From: Metopolophium dirhodum
Lineage: Eukaryota > Arthropoda > Insecta > Hemiptera > Aphididae
DNA length: 64,000 nucleotides
Direction of reading: 5' to 3'
NCBI RefSeq assembly: GCF_019925205.1
Contig: NC_083560.1
Location: forward strand, 57,272,270 to 57,336,269
Shown: positions 1 to 14,489 of the stretch, piece after piece
Layout: each line of letters starts with the position of its first letter
Position numbering within the stretch: the stretch's first letter is position 1
The notes under the pieces: model-generated
Seen by the model: the letters and a program-made list of their open reading frames with translations, nothing else
What the model was told of the DNA's origin: nothing
The model's database searches: none
Position numbers and translations under genes: made by a program

Positions 1-421
1 AAACAAAATAATAATTATATATATTATAAACACATGGTTATTTATTTATTAGTTTTGAAACTGTAGAAACCAAGTTACCTTTTAAGTGTATAGGCACAGA
101 TACAGTTCAGCTAAGCGACTTAGCACTCCTTGAACTAAATGTATTATGTATACTAGATAAAATAATAAAAAGAAAATCTAAAGATTATTGTAGAAATGAT
201 AGTACGCCTACACAAAAAACTAACAACATTTTAGAAATAGATTATAAATAATAATAATAATTAATGATAAAGGACCTTTAACGGGAATATATCTATTATA
301 CAAACAGAGAATACAATTTTTATAGTACACTATACAGTCTACACAGATTCCAATACCGTTTTAGAAAAATATAGTAAACACACAAGGGTAACGCGGTTCA
401 AAAGGGTTGAAAATCAATGGA

Positions 422-460
<39 letters not shown>

Positions 461-3400
461 CTGAACTTTATTTCTATACAGTGTGGATAGTTTTCCAAGG
501 CCCCTTCTAGCCTGGTATAAAGTATTAGTAACAAACTATCAACTAAAAGTAAATCGTATAACGCGGTCGCAAGTCAGCGGGCAGTATCGTCGAACGCCAT
601 CGTCAAAATATTCGAACGATAAAAATCATTGTAATTTCGGTTAGTGTTTTAATTAAATAATTGAAAAATTAATTAAAATCAGTACCGACTATAATTTTGA
701 AATTTTGATTGAATTAAAAATATACGAATCCTATAAATTATAATATATATATATGATATGTTATAATATAATTTACATATTGAATATTGGTATATTGGGT
801 TTTATTGAAGTGCAAAAATAAAGTAAAATACACTTACTTGATTTAAATGTTGAAATGTATGCATTAACTGGTATTCCAATATAGGTACTATAGACACTGT
901 AGCGTATGGAATGCAATGAATAAATTAATTATAATATAGAACTAGCTTAGTGAATAAAAAAAACACACGCATTTTTTTTAGTGTTAAGTAATGTATAAGA
1001 TCAGAGACGCACAATCAATAAGAAAAAAATTGTATATCAAGCACTAACCACTGAAACTGTATAATAAGTAATAACTGTATATATTATTTAAAAAAACTTT
1101 TTTTTTTATCTTGGTAAATGATTTTTCAAATAATGAAAAAAATAAATGCATTTGTGATCTAATCATAAAAAAAATTGGGAAAGTTGGTAACCGCTCTGGT
1201 ATGTGTAGTAGTTTGAGTGGAGTGTGCCTCGTCATTGGGTATATTAAGTCAATGTAATGAATTTATTAAATTTGGAATCGATGATTAATAATTGCATACG
1301 AAAAACAATTCTAAACGAAGACGGTCTGTGGTCTGTCAGCCTATATAATTAAGTTTATATTATAGTATTATTCATTTTATATTACTATTATAGTAATTTA
1401 TTTTACTATTAGTGATACGGTGTAAATAGGAAACAGCTAAAAATTAATCAAAATATTTTAAAAATTACTTATAATTTATAAATAATTGAATCATATACGT
1501 AAAAATGTCGAGGCCTAGTGAAAACTATAAAAAAAATGCATGAATGAAACCATATAGTAAATGTGTGCTACACCCTCATTTACTCGTTTTGTTCATTCTG
1601 CAGCGCATAACATAACTTATAAATATTCCAGTCAATGTATAAATACCTATTTACGTATTCTACAAAAAATACCAACGAGTATACAATTTTAACTGAACAA
1701 CGTTTTGGTTGTCTAATATTTTTTTCAATAAACAAGAGCATACAGGGTTTAATTTTTATTACATGAAATTTAATAATTGTTATGGTACCTAGTAATGGAG
1801 ATTTTTTTTCAAAATAATACTGACATTACGATATTATATATCGAACGATTCGACGGTTCAGATGTCACATATTTTTTTTTTCGTTTTCATAGAAGCATAT
1901 TTTGTCAAATTTTAAGGATATGAATTTTCAGAATAACGAACTCAAGTTTTCTACCAATATAGCATTTATAAAATCAATGAATACCCGTAGGATAAACAAA
2001 GACAATATAGGTGGGGTGGTAAACCGTATAGTCTTCTTTCGAGTATAAGAGGACACATCGCACCAACATTTGTTTTCTTACACTTACACTAACACGATCG
2101 TAACATACTAACATAACATTAAACATTGTAATAAATCGGATGTAGATAATAGTAAATGGATAATATTATACGCTTGCAGTAGTACCGTATTATTAAAATA
2201 TTTTAATACAAGTTAATATGAATATGAGTGATTGAAATATCAACTATTTATCCAATTAAAAACTTATTTCACAATATAAATTATGTTTAAGTTTATAGTG
2301 AGTTGAATCTACAATAATATTCTTATAATATTACCCTAAAAATTATATTCATGAATTTTCATTTTACTAAAAATGTTATTAAATTTGCCTATACATAACG
2401 CCTCAAAAACGATAATTTTGTCATCGTATTATTATAATTGTAGCTAATATAATATATGGTTTTTGTACAATTTATAAGTTTTTTCATCACAAATTTATTT
2501 TATTTTATATTTTCAAGTAAAAATTGGTAGGTTGGAAGGTTTATGAATTTATTACTGAATAACTATATTTTAATGCACATCGTTTTTTGAACAGAAGTGT
2601 GAATTAATATCGAATACTATTCGTCCTCGTCCGCGTAATAATAATAGTTACTTATCAGATCAGATTCACATGTACTAATAATTAATCATATATTATTATT
2701 TATTATGTTACTATTTAGCAACTTTTCCAAGTACAAACTCAAGTCCTCAAATAGAGTCCCGCCCTGATCCCGTAGGGACTCCGTATAATTATGTTTTCCT
2801 TCACTATTAATAAATCGTATATTTAAGTTTACAAAAAATGATTTTTACTTAACAATCACTTATAAATCGAATGATGAAAAATCATTAAATTTTTTTCTAC
2901 GAATGGATGGATTTAGCATCGATTATATTTATTTTCGTCGTCAGTTTCAGTTGTATTTTTAGTTTTTAATTTTTATAGTCTCTATATATCTCTATATAAT
3001 TATATTGTATTGTATTTATTTGAGCATCGACGTTTACCTGTACAAATTTGTTGTTATTTATTGGCTTTCACCACCAGAATATTATTTTAGTTTTAACAGG
3101 CTTAGTAGTCTAAAGATAGAGAAAAGAATATAAAACAGTACATTTTTTTATTTTTTTACAAAATTTTTCTACCGTTTATATTTAAGTATAAACATAAAAT
3201 ACTCATCTGCACTTTTTTAATAGTACTAAATATTTATTTTTATCATACGTAAATTAATAAGTATAAAGACATTTTTACTATTATGAATACTAGAGGAAAT
3301 CACCCTCCCGACTGTTTTACATACAATTCTTCTTATATTGAGTCAATACTCATAAATTAGAATTGTCATTCATTTTTTTAAATTATTATTATTTTATTTT

Positions 3401-3859
3401 TGATTGCCACCATATCAGTTTTAAACACGGAATAATATTTTTATTCTTTTTTAAAAAAGAAAAATGTACTTAGTGTTTTTTTTAACACAATAATAAAATG
3501 AGATGACTAATACGTATACATAATAATAAATAATAATATTAAACATTCATACATAGAACACATGAGGAGGGAAAACATCCAGTGATGGAACCCTTCAGAA
3601 CAAAATTTGATTATTTAATCACTATTTTTGGCTGTCACGGCACCGACGTCTATTATTGAGGCGGCACGGCTTGGTGGGTTGTCAGAAAGAGTGCGTGATG
3701 ATTACCGAGGGACTGACTAGAGGGTTGGGAAAAAACTTCTTAAAAATTATAGAATACTTTTTTTAACATATAATATGTTAACGCTCCACGAATGTATACA
3801 TATTATATAGTTGCTAAGCAACTAATAGAAAAAAATAGAAAAAAATGGCCTTTATTAAA
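1..3859. other. Gene-free A+T-rich stretch
   Basis: I see no coding exon, RNA gene or recognisable domain on either strand. Short open frames are not conserved-looking and are dominated by low-complexity codons. A (TA)n microsatellite lies at 425-458. Confidence 0.6.
425..458. repeat. (TA)n microsatellite
   Basis: About 17 uninterrupted TA dinucleotides. It is a simple slippage repeat and likely length-polymorphic. Confidence 0.95.
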
Positions 3860-3896
3860 GAATATGGGCCTCCAAATAGCTATAAATCCGGCACTG
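3860..3896 (-). mobile_element. hAT-like terminal repeat, isolated end
   Basis: Read on the minus strand from 3896, the sequence begins CAGTGCCGGATTTATAGC, typical of hAT terminal inverted repeats (CAG start, GGATTTA core). No matching opposite end was found nearby, so this is probably a relic end. The class is assigned from motif similarity only. Confidence 0.4.
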
Positions 3897-4057
3897 AATA
3901 CATTAAATTGCGATGTGCCTAAAGTTTTTAAGACTAGGAATTAATTAATGAGATACGCAAAAACACATAAATCAATACAGCATTTTAGTTTTTAAAGCAT
4001 TATTTTTATTTTTTTTTTTGAGGTTGGTTTGTAAAAGTTTTATAAAATAGTATAGTG

Positions 4058-4626
4058 CAGTGGTTCCCAAACTGTGCACCACGGTACTCTAAGGGCACCA
4101 CGAGCACTATCCATGGGCTCATAAGAAATGATTTACAATTGTTTAAAATTATTTTTTGTTAATTTCAAATTCAATCTTACAAAAATACGAGTCACGATTT
4201 TCGGCTTACACTGCAACTAACTACCGCAACCGTCTCAAAACGCAGAACCATGCATACCTCCGACTCCAGTTGCCAATGATACAACCTGACATATCCAAAC
4301 ATTGAAAATATTGGCAGCCATTTACATCTTATTAGTTACAATGTTACAATATTCATGTTTAAAATAATTTTTCTCTTTTAAAACTATTTTTCATTATTTC
4401 TTATAAGTATAAAAATATATTAATTTTGGATTAGCTGAGTATGCTTAGAATGCTTATATTATATTGTATTATGTTCAATATACAATTATAAAAATTGATT
4501 ATCAATGAAAATTATAATAATAGTGTTTATTTAATATTTATGTTTCTCGTGGTATTCATAGCAGGGCACCGTGGCTGAATTTGGTTCAAAAAAGGGCACC
4601 TCCGGAAAATAGTTTAGGAACCGCTG
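4058..4626 (+). mobile_element. hAT-type MITE with target duplication
   Basis: A 569-bp non-autonomous element. The left end starts CAGTGGTTCCCAAACTGTG and the right end finishes GTTTAGGAACCGCTG, its inverted counterpart, as in Charlie/MER5-like hAT elements. The flanks are near-identical 8-mers, gtatagtg (4050-4057) and atatagtg (4627-4634), matching the hAT 8-bp target duplication with one mismatch. Internally, inverted gcacc motifs near the ends continue the terminal pairing. It encodes no protein. Confidence 0.85.
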
Positions 4627-4634
4627 ATATAGTG

Positions 4635-6745
4635 CATTCTTTATGTTATATAGCATTTGTGTCGATTCGAAATTAGACTGTATTTCGAATAAGTTAGATA
4701 TACCATAATAATTGAACAATGACTATAATATCATAAATTCATAAAGCTGTATAATATATGTATTAATATTTTATTTTAGGAATTAGGTATATAAAGAAAC
4801 AATAAATATCATTATATATTTTGTGATCATTTTTAAAAAGAAATATAAATAATTTAAAAATATTTTACTTATATTTCTTGGGCAACTAATTCATCTTTTG
4901 AAAATATTGATTTGCAATATTGTTAAAATATTTCCTAATTATTTACGCAACTTTTTTAAAATAATCAAAAAAATATTTCGACAATTATATTATTTTACTG
5001 AAAATGTTTTTACCATAATTATAAAATATTTTTATTCTGTGTGGGTATACTAGACAACTATGGATATTGAATATAGTTATTTGTATCATGTAAGTATTAT
5101 GTTAGGTATTCATACAATTTTCAAATATTTTAAGATTTATATAACGAATTAACAATGTATAAACATTAATAATATATCTACCTACATATAATACGCATAA
5201 TTAACTTTTAATTAATATTTAATAGTATTTAATAAGTGACTACTATATTTTCAAAAAACAAACAAGAACTATAATTTAGATATCTATAGGTACTGCAAAT
5301 AATTGCTTATTTTATTTGTAATATTATACATTATATTGTATTGTATATGTACCTAGTTAATACATTGGCCATTAATATTATACTAAATTATATGTTCCTA
5401 TTTACATTGTAGTTTAAATTGTTCCTATTGTTGGTATTGAATATGATAAATTTGTATCTCATAATTTTTATTTTATTTTATAGCATCTAAACCTAGGCTA
5501 AAATCATGCTTAGGGTTTACCACATTTTCCTATAAGACCAACTAGTCAACTTATAAAAAAGATATTTCTTTATGTTGAATTGTATTTACTGTAAATTTAT
5601 AATATTGTAAAAACATTTGGTAATTATTACTTATAATGTATAGGTTATAAACATTTTAAACAAATTATGTTAGTAAAATGAAACAATATTAAATAATTTA
5701 AAAAATAATAATAATGTGTATTGTAAATTATTTTTTTTTTGTTTGTTTTGTATCTTAAAAGTGTTTTAATACCTACTCCTAAAAACTATAAGAATTTATA
5801 ATTGCAATTTTAAATTTTAAATACGTAAAAAAAAATATCCACATTATATATTATTATTTCTACATTTTACCTCAAATGAATGCTCTGATGTCTGTTAATG
5901 TATATTACTCTTATTTCTTATAATAACAAGTCTTTAGAGTTTTTTTAGAATCCGTGTTATTCAGTAAGCTTCAGTATCTAAACAATATAAATGAAAATGC
6001 TTCAAATGTTTCTAAAAGCTCTATCTGTTGGTTATCAATCGAGTCTCGGATGGTACTTTGAAAAAATCCTAAAAGAAGGAAACAGTTTACCAAAAAAACT
6101 CCAAAAAAGAAATATTCTATTAGGTACGAAAAATCGCAGCAAACGCGATTGAATTCCTTAATCGTTTTACGATAACAATGATTTGTAATAACTAATAACT
6201 AATAAATAATAATACATCATTAAAACATTTAAAACCCTGTCCTACAACGAATAGAGAACTAATCAAGACGACAAGTGAAGTCCAAGTGTTCAACACCCGG
6301 TTACTGTAACGGTCTACGATTTTTCTTTTGTTCAAGAAGTGTAGTCAGTCCTCCCCTCTCAAACAATGCAAATTTACAAGCTCCACCATTGCATATTTTA
6401 ATGTATAATATACTGACTAGACGCATATTATAATAGTATATATATTAATATATAGATATAATAATATGATAAATATATATAACCTATAATTATTTCTTGT
6501 AAATAACAGTTAGGTTTATTTCACAACAGTTGAAATACTATAAGACTATAATGTTAGTAGAGACGAGTAGGTAGGCACACAACGGCAGTGGGTAGCCGTT
6601 GACATTTGCACTGAAGTCTAGGGGACGCACAGTGGCCCAAACTATACATCTTAAATTTAAATTAGTGTTTTTTTTTTTAATAAAATCATTATCTACACAT
6701 TCTAGGGAATACTGATATAAAATTACAACCTTCTAACTTCTAAAT
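4635..6745. other. Gene-free A+T-rich stretch
   Basis: No supportable gene, RNA or complete transposon. The sequence is A+T-rich with short poly(T) and ATT tracts. Confidence 0.55.
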
Positions 6746-7010
6746 CAGTGGTTCTCAACATACTTTTATCCACGTACGACCTATAGGAACACAGTTTGGA
6801 CATTTTCATATACCACTTGAGACCAAATTAACAAACAAAAATTATAGAACAAGTTCTCAGCTATTCAAAAACTAACATTATTTTGTTTTTACATTAGTAA
6901 ACGATCTCGCACAAATAATATTTATATAAAAAAAATATGGGCTTAGGTTTATCACGAATTTTTTGACATTTGCTACGTGGATAATAATTTGTCAGCCAAT
7001 CTATAGGTAC
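6746..7010 (+). mobile_element. Degraded hAT-like element
   Basis: It starts CAGTGGTTCTCAACATAC, a classic hAT terminal sequence. About 230 bp downstream, gctacgtggataataa is a partial inverted match to the subterminal ttatccacgtacgac of the left end. The right terminus itself is not intact, so the end coordinate is approximate. Confidence 0.5.
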
Positions 7011-7386
7011 CATTTTATTATATTACTTAAAAGTATAAACGTGATAAGATATTAACATATAAATGTAGGTAACTACATAAGTACCGGCAACGGCGCCGAA
7101 CCCATAACCTAAGAGGCCCCCCCCCCTTTTTTCGGTGGGTAAAATGACGTTTCAGACCACTGTGGGACGGTCGGTACCGAATTTAAACCGGCGAAGGTGC
7201 TTGACTTCAGTGCCACCTTATTCCAATCGAAAACACTGTTTTCTAAGTTATTATTATGGATAACATTTAAACCTTTAAATAGGGATCGTATAAAATGTTC
7301 CTAAATCGTGTATCCGAATAAAACGTTAAAATTCTAAGAGTACCCATTCTTTTGATTGTAAAATTATATTATCGTGTTATTATCAA

Positions 7387-7435
7387 GGCTGGGCGTTAAA
7401 AAGTTAAAGTTAAGTTAAAAAGTTAACTTATTTAA
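7387..7435 (+). mobile_element. End of a dispersed repeat (ggctgggc family)
   Basis: The sequence ggctgggcgttaaaaagtta followed by further AGTTAA-type repeats matches, in reverse complement, the segment at 40221-40276 (ending acgtttatgcccaggctt). Two copies with the same edge, far apart, suggest the terminus of a short interspersed DNA element; the class is unknown. Confidence 0.45.
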
Positions 7436-10400
7436 TAAGCTACCAACAGGCGATGAACGCTGTGAATACATGATACATAAATGGAGACTTATAATATTTA
7501 TTCAGTTATTCTAAAGATAGACCAGCATATGCGACTATTATGGTGACGAAGAACAACCCATTAAACAACATAAGATAATTATCATGGAATGCCAGGAAGG
7601 GAAATTTAGTCAAGGTATCGCGAAGGATGAAGAGATTCATGAAATAACACCTAAGGTAATGGAATGGATCAAGACGTATAAATTAATTGTTACCTATATC
7701 ATTAGTTGAAACTACTGATTTTATATTTTTAAGAATTTTGTATTTATTATTTCTAGTTTAATTATTATTATTATTATTATTATTGAAAATCTGATGATTA
7801 CCATTAGTTGATTTCATTATGTATACTATTTATATTACTTTACGTCGTTATGATAATTGTATTATCGTTGATTCATTAAAAGCCATACGAATAAATAAAC
7901 AATAATATTATAAAGAACAATTATTAATATAAGGGTCCAAAATAGTATTCCTAATAGCTTATACATTTTAAATCTTATCACCTAATGGCTACAACAACAA
8001 GCATATAAACTTTAACTGTTATACATATATATATCTGTATATCGAGTGTATCAAGTTGGTAATAAATTTAATTAAAGTGTCCAGAAATAATTTTGTCTCC
8101 ATCAATAAAAAAACTTAAAAGACGCCATCGCCCGCTGTAAAATTAAATATCTTGTTACTAAAAGAAATGGTAGGTACGAAGTGTTGTTATTACAATACCT
8201 TTTGTAATTGTGTTAACAATATTTTATTTTGTTTCACGGAGTCCCACACATTCAACTAGATACTTTCGATTTTTAAATGTATAATAGGTACTACGTTAAT
8301 AGCCTGCTATATTGTGAGCTTATACTCGTGAATCCGTATTGTTTTATCGTTTACCTACTCCGTGCACTGCAATCAAGGTCATCGCACTCAGAAAAATACA
8401 GCTTTAATTTCTATGATTTCATTCTATTGATTTACTATTTTATTGTTTTAAAAAATTTACTGACGAATTCCTTTTCTTCATATTAATTAATTAAAATATA
8501 TTTTCTTTATTTTAACAATAAAAATGTATCATCAAATTTTAATAAATCCATTTTTCTTTAAAATAAAGAAAAAATATTATTAGTGTTCAATTGTCTTAAA
8601 AACCATAAAAAATATCAATTTTTTTTACGCATTATTCCATGTTACATTAATGTAAAATAGTATTTAAAATTGTCAACACAATTATTCAAAGCCAACACCA
8701 TATTACATTAAATACATTGCGTTCAATCTTTACATCAATGCTACACGCCTACACAATTTCTTATAATCAATGTTAATGGATGTCATAATTCAAGTTTCCT
8801 AAAATTGCATTAGAACAAAATATTACCAATGTTTCATTATTTCTCAATCAATAGCTCTACAATGGTATTGAATTAATAGCAAAGTCGTTACGTTGACGAA
8901 AATTTACCCATTTTAGATTTTGAGTGGTATTGATCTATCTGGGTTTTTTGCACGTAGGTTTTTTACGCATCACCTTTTTGGGCAGTTTGGGACAGTAAAA
9001 ATACTTTGATTATTAATTGTTTAGTTTTTGGTAGCAAAGGATATATACTCAGTTCTCGGTGGTCGAAATATTTAGGTAACTAAATAGGAAATTGCGTGTA
9101 AGTGCGTCTAGTCAAATTTAAGTTACACATATTTTTTCTCATTCTCCCCACCGTTTTCTATTTTTTTTCCACTGATGCGTGTCGTTTTAAAGTTCGACAA
9201 CATTTTGTAGTTACGTAACATAATATTATTAAACTGTACGGCAGGTATGACGGAGACGGAGTCTATTGCCTCTAATACAAAACATTTGCTTTATTTTAGA
9301 ATGTAATTCGTGTGTTGTAAATATTATTTCAATACGATCAATAGTTTCGGACAAATTATGATTCAAAACAGTTTTTTTTTTATTCAAATGTAGGGACCTA
9401 GGTATAGGTATTAATGTTTTTGAATACATTTAGAATAACATCACCACGCATAAATACATAGCAGCGTTATATATTATTTATGTAACGGACAAAGACTAAG
9501 TAGAAAGTCTGGCCATTCTATGTAGGTACACATTGCCTGAATATTTTGTACAATGCCCATCATTTTTAAGCAGTAAAAATAATAATTTAAACATTTTCAA
9601 TATTGACCGAGCGTTTTAAAAAAATTCTCTGTTAACGTAGAGAATGTCTGATTCAATCGTTCATCACGGGAACTTGAGCTTTTTATTATCACCATATTAA
9701 ATATTCGTAAATCCATAGGTGCAACTAATAAATTATGTTGTAGAATTGAGAAAATATTTTAAAAAAAGTAAATATTTTCAAAATTGTGAGAAATTAAATA
9801 CATACAATTTACTGCTTATTACAATATTCCAATGAATTTTTAATAGAAACGGCTGCTATATTATAAAATCAATCTGTAATATTAAAGCCTACCGGCAGAT
9901 ACCTATACAAATTGTAGATAAACAGATAAAAATTCACAAATTCACCATAGCTATTTTATTATATTATGCCATGTGCTATATTATAATTTTCTTTATCTTG
10001 TACCTATGTAAGTACATATATTTATATAGTGTATTGCATGTCTCAAATATATCATCTATAGTTAGTATCTAAGCATTTAATACAAATATTTAAATGCAGT
10101 ATACCTACTGTAAAATGGTATCCATAAAAAATCTAACATAATGACACATATTAAAAAAAAAAAAATGTATGCAATTGAATTTTTAAAATTAGTACCTACC
10201 TACTATTTTTGAAAATAATTAAAATAATATTGTACTAGAATAATTATTACTCTTATACCTATTAGGTATGCATTTATGCCACATACGCTACATTATTTTT
10301 GGTTTTACCTGGTACCTAAATACCTATATACTAAATATATAGTGAATTGTATGTCTGGGACATACAATGTAAAAGTAGTATACCTACCTTTTATTTTTTG

Positions 10401-12355
10401 AAACAATTAAAAAAAATGAATACTAGAAATAAATAAATTGATCAATTTTGAGCAAATTATATTTGTTAATATTTGATATTCATACGAGAATAGTAATTAT
10501 GTTACCAGTAAAAATAATATTTTGTTACTATGAAATGAGAAAAATTGTTAGAATACCCAAGTACTTATAATTAACTATTGTAAATTTGTACGTATACAGA
10601 GTATAATAATATAAGAGTAGAGCCTACACTTTTCCAGCTTATATTCATACCTATAATTTGTGCTTAAACAATATATCAAATTTGTGTTAAGCAGAATCCA
10701 TCTGCAATATCATCATTAGTTTTAATAAAAGGGTAAATCAAAATATAAAATTTAAAAGCGATACATATATATTATCATGATTATCGTAAACTTTTATTGA
10801 TATCTTAATTTTAAACCAAGTTACGAACATTTTTAAAATTGTAATATTTAACATACAATACCGATACGACATACCAATAGTTATAAGTTTACAACTTACT
10901 TTAAAAATATCAATATAATACACTACGAGATATTTTTACTTTTCAATTTTAAAATAACAATACAAAAAGGGGCTTTTCCTGAACACAAATTTGTTATGTT
11001 GTAAGTATGTCATTTTAAGATGGAGGTGACATAATATTACTGGTGTGACATCCTCGTATGACCTATTGATAATTTGTGTAAAATATCTACATTATTTTAT
11101 AGTTTTTCCTTATAAAATATATTACCTATATTTACCATCTACATAATACAGACAGTTCACATTATAGTAATGACAAATGACATAATGTAAAAAGTGGGGC
11201 ATTTGACTGGTTAAATATTTTATAATATTGTTAGTGTATCTATATTTTATAAGTTAATAAAATATGTTCATTAGGCCAAAAATTTAGTCAGTTCAAGAAA
11301 GACATTAACACTTTTTTACATTAATATTATTATATTTACTAAAATTGTATTATATTGCGGATCCGGAGAGACCGACGTGCCATTGAAAATCGAATAATGC
11401 GTAGGTATGTATAGCTAATTTTTTCCACCAAAAGCAACGACATGAATACCTATTGAGTCATAAATCGTTTTGATAAAATACGGTATAGTATATTGTAACA
11501 ATGTAACAATAGTGTAATACGAGTCGGTCAAAGTTTATTATAACAACGAAGTCCGCGCGCGGTCTCCTGGGTCTAGTTGTCGCTGTCTACGGAATAATAA
11601 TAATTATTGTTATTATTAATATATTATTATTATTATGTAGGACGGGCGCAGGTGAGCGTCGTGTTGCAAAATAATATTAATACATTGAAACGGACGAGTG
11701 GTGGAGTACCCGTGGAGGCTATAGTAAACGGCATGAGTAGTTGTAATTTTGTCCTATATTGGCTATATACATCATAATGCATTAATGTAATATTTGATAA
11801 ATTTGAATGAAAATTAGTGCAAAATTCGTTCGAACGGTTTACGACTGTCTACGGAAACAACTATATGGCGTCTGGGATGCCTACTCATACTCTATTTAGC
11901 ATTTAAGCGCCACCAAAAATTGATTTTTTTTTAATCAGAAAACGATAGATAATTTAATTACAGTAGCACGTTTTTTACTTTATTATAGTGATAGATTCAC
12001 TATTTCACTCCATGATTGGGTAGGTTCCTACATATTGTATTAAGTTCCAAATAGTTTTTAAATGATAATTTTTTTAACGTACATATTTATTTATTTAAAA
12101 AATACCGAGATATAACAAACATCTTGTTTAAATTATGCGTATTGTTACTAGCCTAACAACTAGAAGTAACTTATTTTTCACTTTTAAAAACAGCAACACT
12201 AAGAGTGAACATAATATGTAACAATGCATAGTAATAAATTGTATGCATTATGTAAAACTATAAAAGCCAATATGGTCATAGTCGCTGAAAATAAAAAAAA
12301 TATATATTATAATTGAGTGAATTAATCACATCCAAACTTATGCAGTTTTATAGTT

Positions 12356-12470
12356 ATTACTTTATTCACAATAATATCATCAAATATACTTAGTAATATC
12401 TCAGGTTGACTGACGGTTTTCGCTCAGAATCGTTTTTCTTATACAATGATATTATATTATCATCGAATTC
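12356..12470 (+). repeat. Dispersed repeat copy (gctcagaatcg family)
   Basis: This segment is nearly identical to 14372-14489: both contain attactttattcacaataa, then tgacggttttcgctcagaat, then a hairpin-forming atgatattat run and gaattc. In the second copy it is the right end of a 1.15-kb element, so this is probably a solo terminus. Confidence 0.7.
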
Positions 12471-13340
12471 ATGTGGATATGCAATATAATAAATATTAGT
12501 ACCTATATAATCAACTACGGAGAATCGTCCATATAATTTCAATAATTGATTGTACATATATGAGGTGTTATATTAATGTGAGAAATAAAAAAAAACCAGA
12601 TTATTTGAAATAGGAACATCTAAGATTTTTGAGTATGGACCGGAAGATATTTTAAGTTTTTCTGAAATCAACACAGATAATATACCAACTCCAAGTATCT
12701 AAATATGATATATTAAAATATGAAGAATTGGTTATGCAGTATTCAGTTGAATTAATTTAAAATATAGAATTTATTTAATTCTATGAAATTTTACTAGGTA
12801 TACCTACTATTGAATTAATCTATAGAAGTAATACACATGGCAAAAAATATTAACAAATAGACTTATAAGTTACCTATTATTATTCAAAAACCATACCATA
12901 GTAAACCTTGAAGTGTATTATTCAATGGACATTATTTTATCATTATCAGGTACATGGATATAATCAGCATATGCGTACGTAGGTACGTTATATTTAGAAA
13001 ATTTCATAAAGTATTTGAAAAATTGATTATATTAAAAGTAGGTAGGTACCTCCATTTTGAAGTATGCATATCAATGGTAAAAAGATTATCGTGTATCATC
13101 ATGTAATTCTTGTAGGTAGTAGGTACCTATTATAAATTTACTATTACCAAAATGCTTTCCAATTTTAAATTTTTGATAAATGATTTAAAATCTGATGATA
13201 ATACATTTTAAATATGGATACCTATGTGTAAGTTAAGTTAAAAATTATTTCTAAAGAAAATTATATGACAATCTCCTAAAAGGTAATTTATTAGATGAAT
13301 ATTAATAACGTTATCATTATTTTAGATGCTCTAATATGAA

Positions 13341-14489
13341 GAGGACGCCACACCCGTATGTGTTGTCTCCGTCTTACAAACGCGGAACATACCAAATTTA
13401 CGCTCAGGAATTCAAGTTTTATGTTGTTAGCTTAAAAATGAGAGTAAATCGACATATTATGAAACTTGATGGTAAGAACATTATCTGTGTTTTGCTGGGA
13501 ATTTTGTACCATAATTCAGTTTTTAAGTAATATTTATTAAATTATAACTTAAGTTATAGCGTGTATAATAAATTTAAATTAAAAATGCTCATAACTCACT
13601 TAAAATCTGAACTATCGGAAATATCAATCCGTAACGATTTTTTTAAACAAAGTTGTTCCGCCGAGTAATCTATTATTTTCATTTTTATTGTTTTTCTAAG
13701 AAAATACTTATCCATCATATTGTTTAAGAAGCCGTGGTTTTATTCTTAATTTCAGTAACTAAACTGTAATCCGTTTTGTTGTTTGAAATATACCTTAAAT
13801 ATCTGTCGTTTATGAGAAATTTACATGCACAGATTATAATATAATCTTTTACGCACTCTGTCGTTAATAAAATAATTCGTGAATAAAATCACGAAAATTA
13901 GCAAATTATTTTGAGTTAAGAATTCATAAAAATTTTTCGTTTTAAATCTAAGATTTGAAAATATAATACATGGTTATTTATAATAGTTTGTCTAGCTTTT
14001 TCAAAAAAAAAAAATGTATACAAGCAAATCAAATTTAGAAAATATTTTAACTCTTTTTGAGCTGTTTACGGACATTGTCAGTTTTAAATTTTTTTAGTTA
14101 TTTTTTTATAAATATCTTCTATTTCTATAAAATTTTATTTGTTGGGTAAAAAAGCGTGAAAATTTAATACAAGGCTCCTGATATAATGTTACAATAGCAG
14201 TTGAAAAATATTAAAAATACATTGGCACAATTTTTTTTATATGCATTTAAAGTTCGAATTTTTACAAAATTTAATAATTATTTTGTAGTTAAAAATTTAT
14301 AAAATACTCAACTTATATAGCTAAGGATTGAAAATTTATAACAAAGTTCCACGTAAATAGGTTATACATAAATTACTTTATTCACAATAATATCATCAAA
14401 TATATACCTACTTTGTGATATCATAAGCTGACTGACGGTTTTCGCTCAGAATCGTTTTTCTTATACAATGATATTATATCATTGAATTC
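13341..14489 (+). mobile_element. Non-autonomous DNA element, gaggac...gctcagaatcg family
   Basis: It begins gaggacgcca with downstream tgttgtctccgtcttacaaa and ends with the gctcagaatcg block. The same order (left gaggac end, internal agagtgaattgacc-like block, right gctcagaatcg block) recurs at 43252-44520, which defines a family of about 1.2 kb. No transposase is encoded. The boundaries are set by comparing copies, not by a clean target duplication. Confidence 0.55.

Larger units (their letters stand above)
7011..13340. other. Gene-free repeat-rich stretch
   Basis: No coding exon recognised. It includes a C10 run (7117-7126), an ATT-rich microsatellite near 7760-7785, a repeat end at 7387-7435, and one copy of a dispersed repeat at 12356-12470. 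A modest CpG-richer patch lies around 11.5-11.9 kb without an open frame I can support. Confidence 0.5.
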
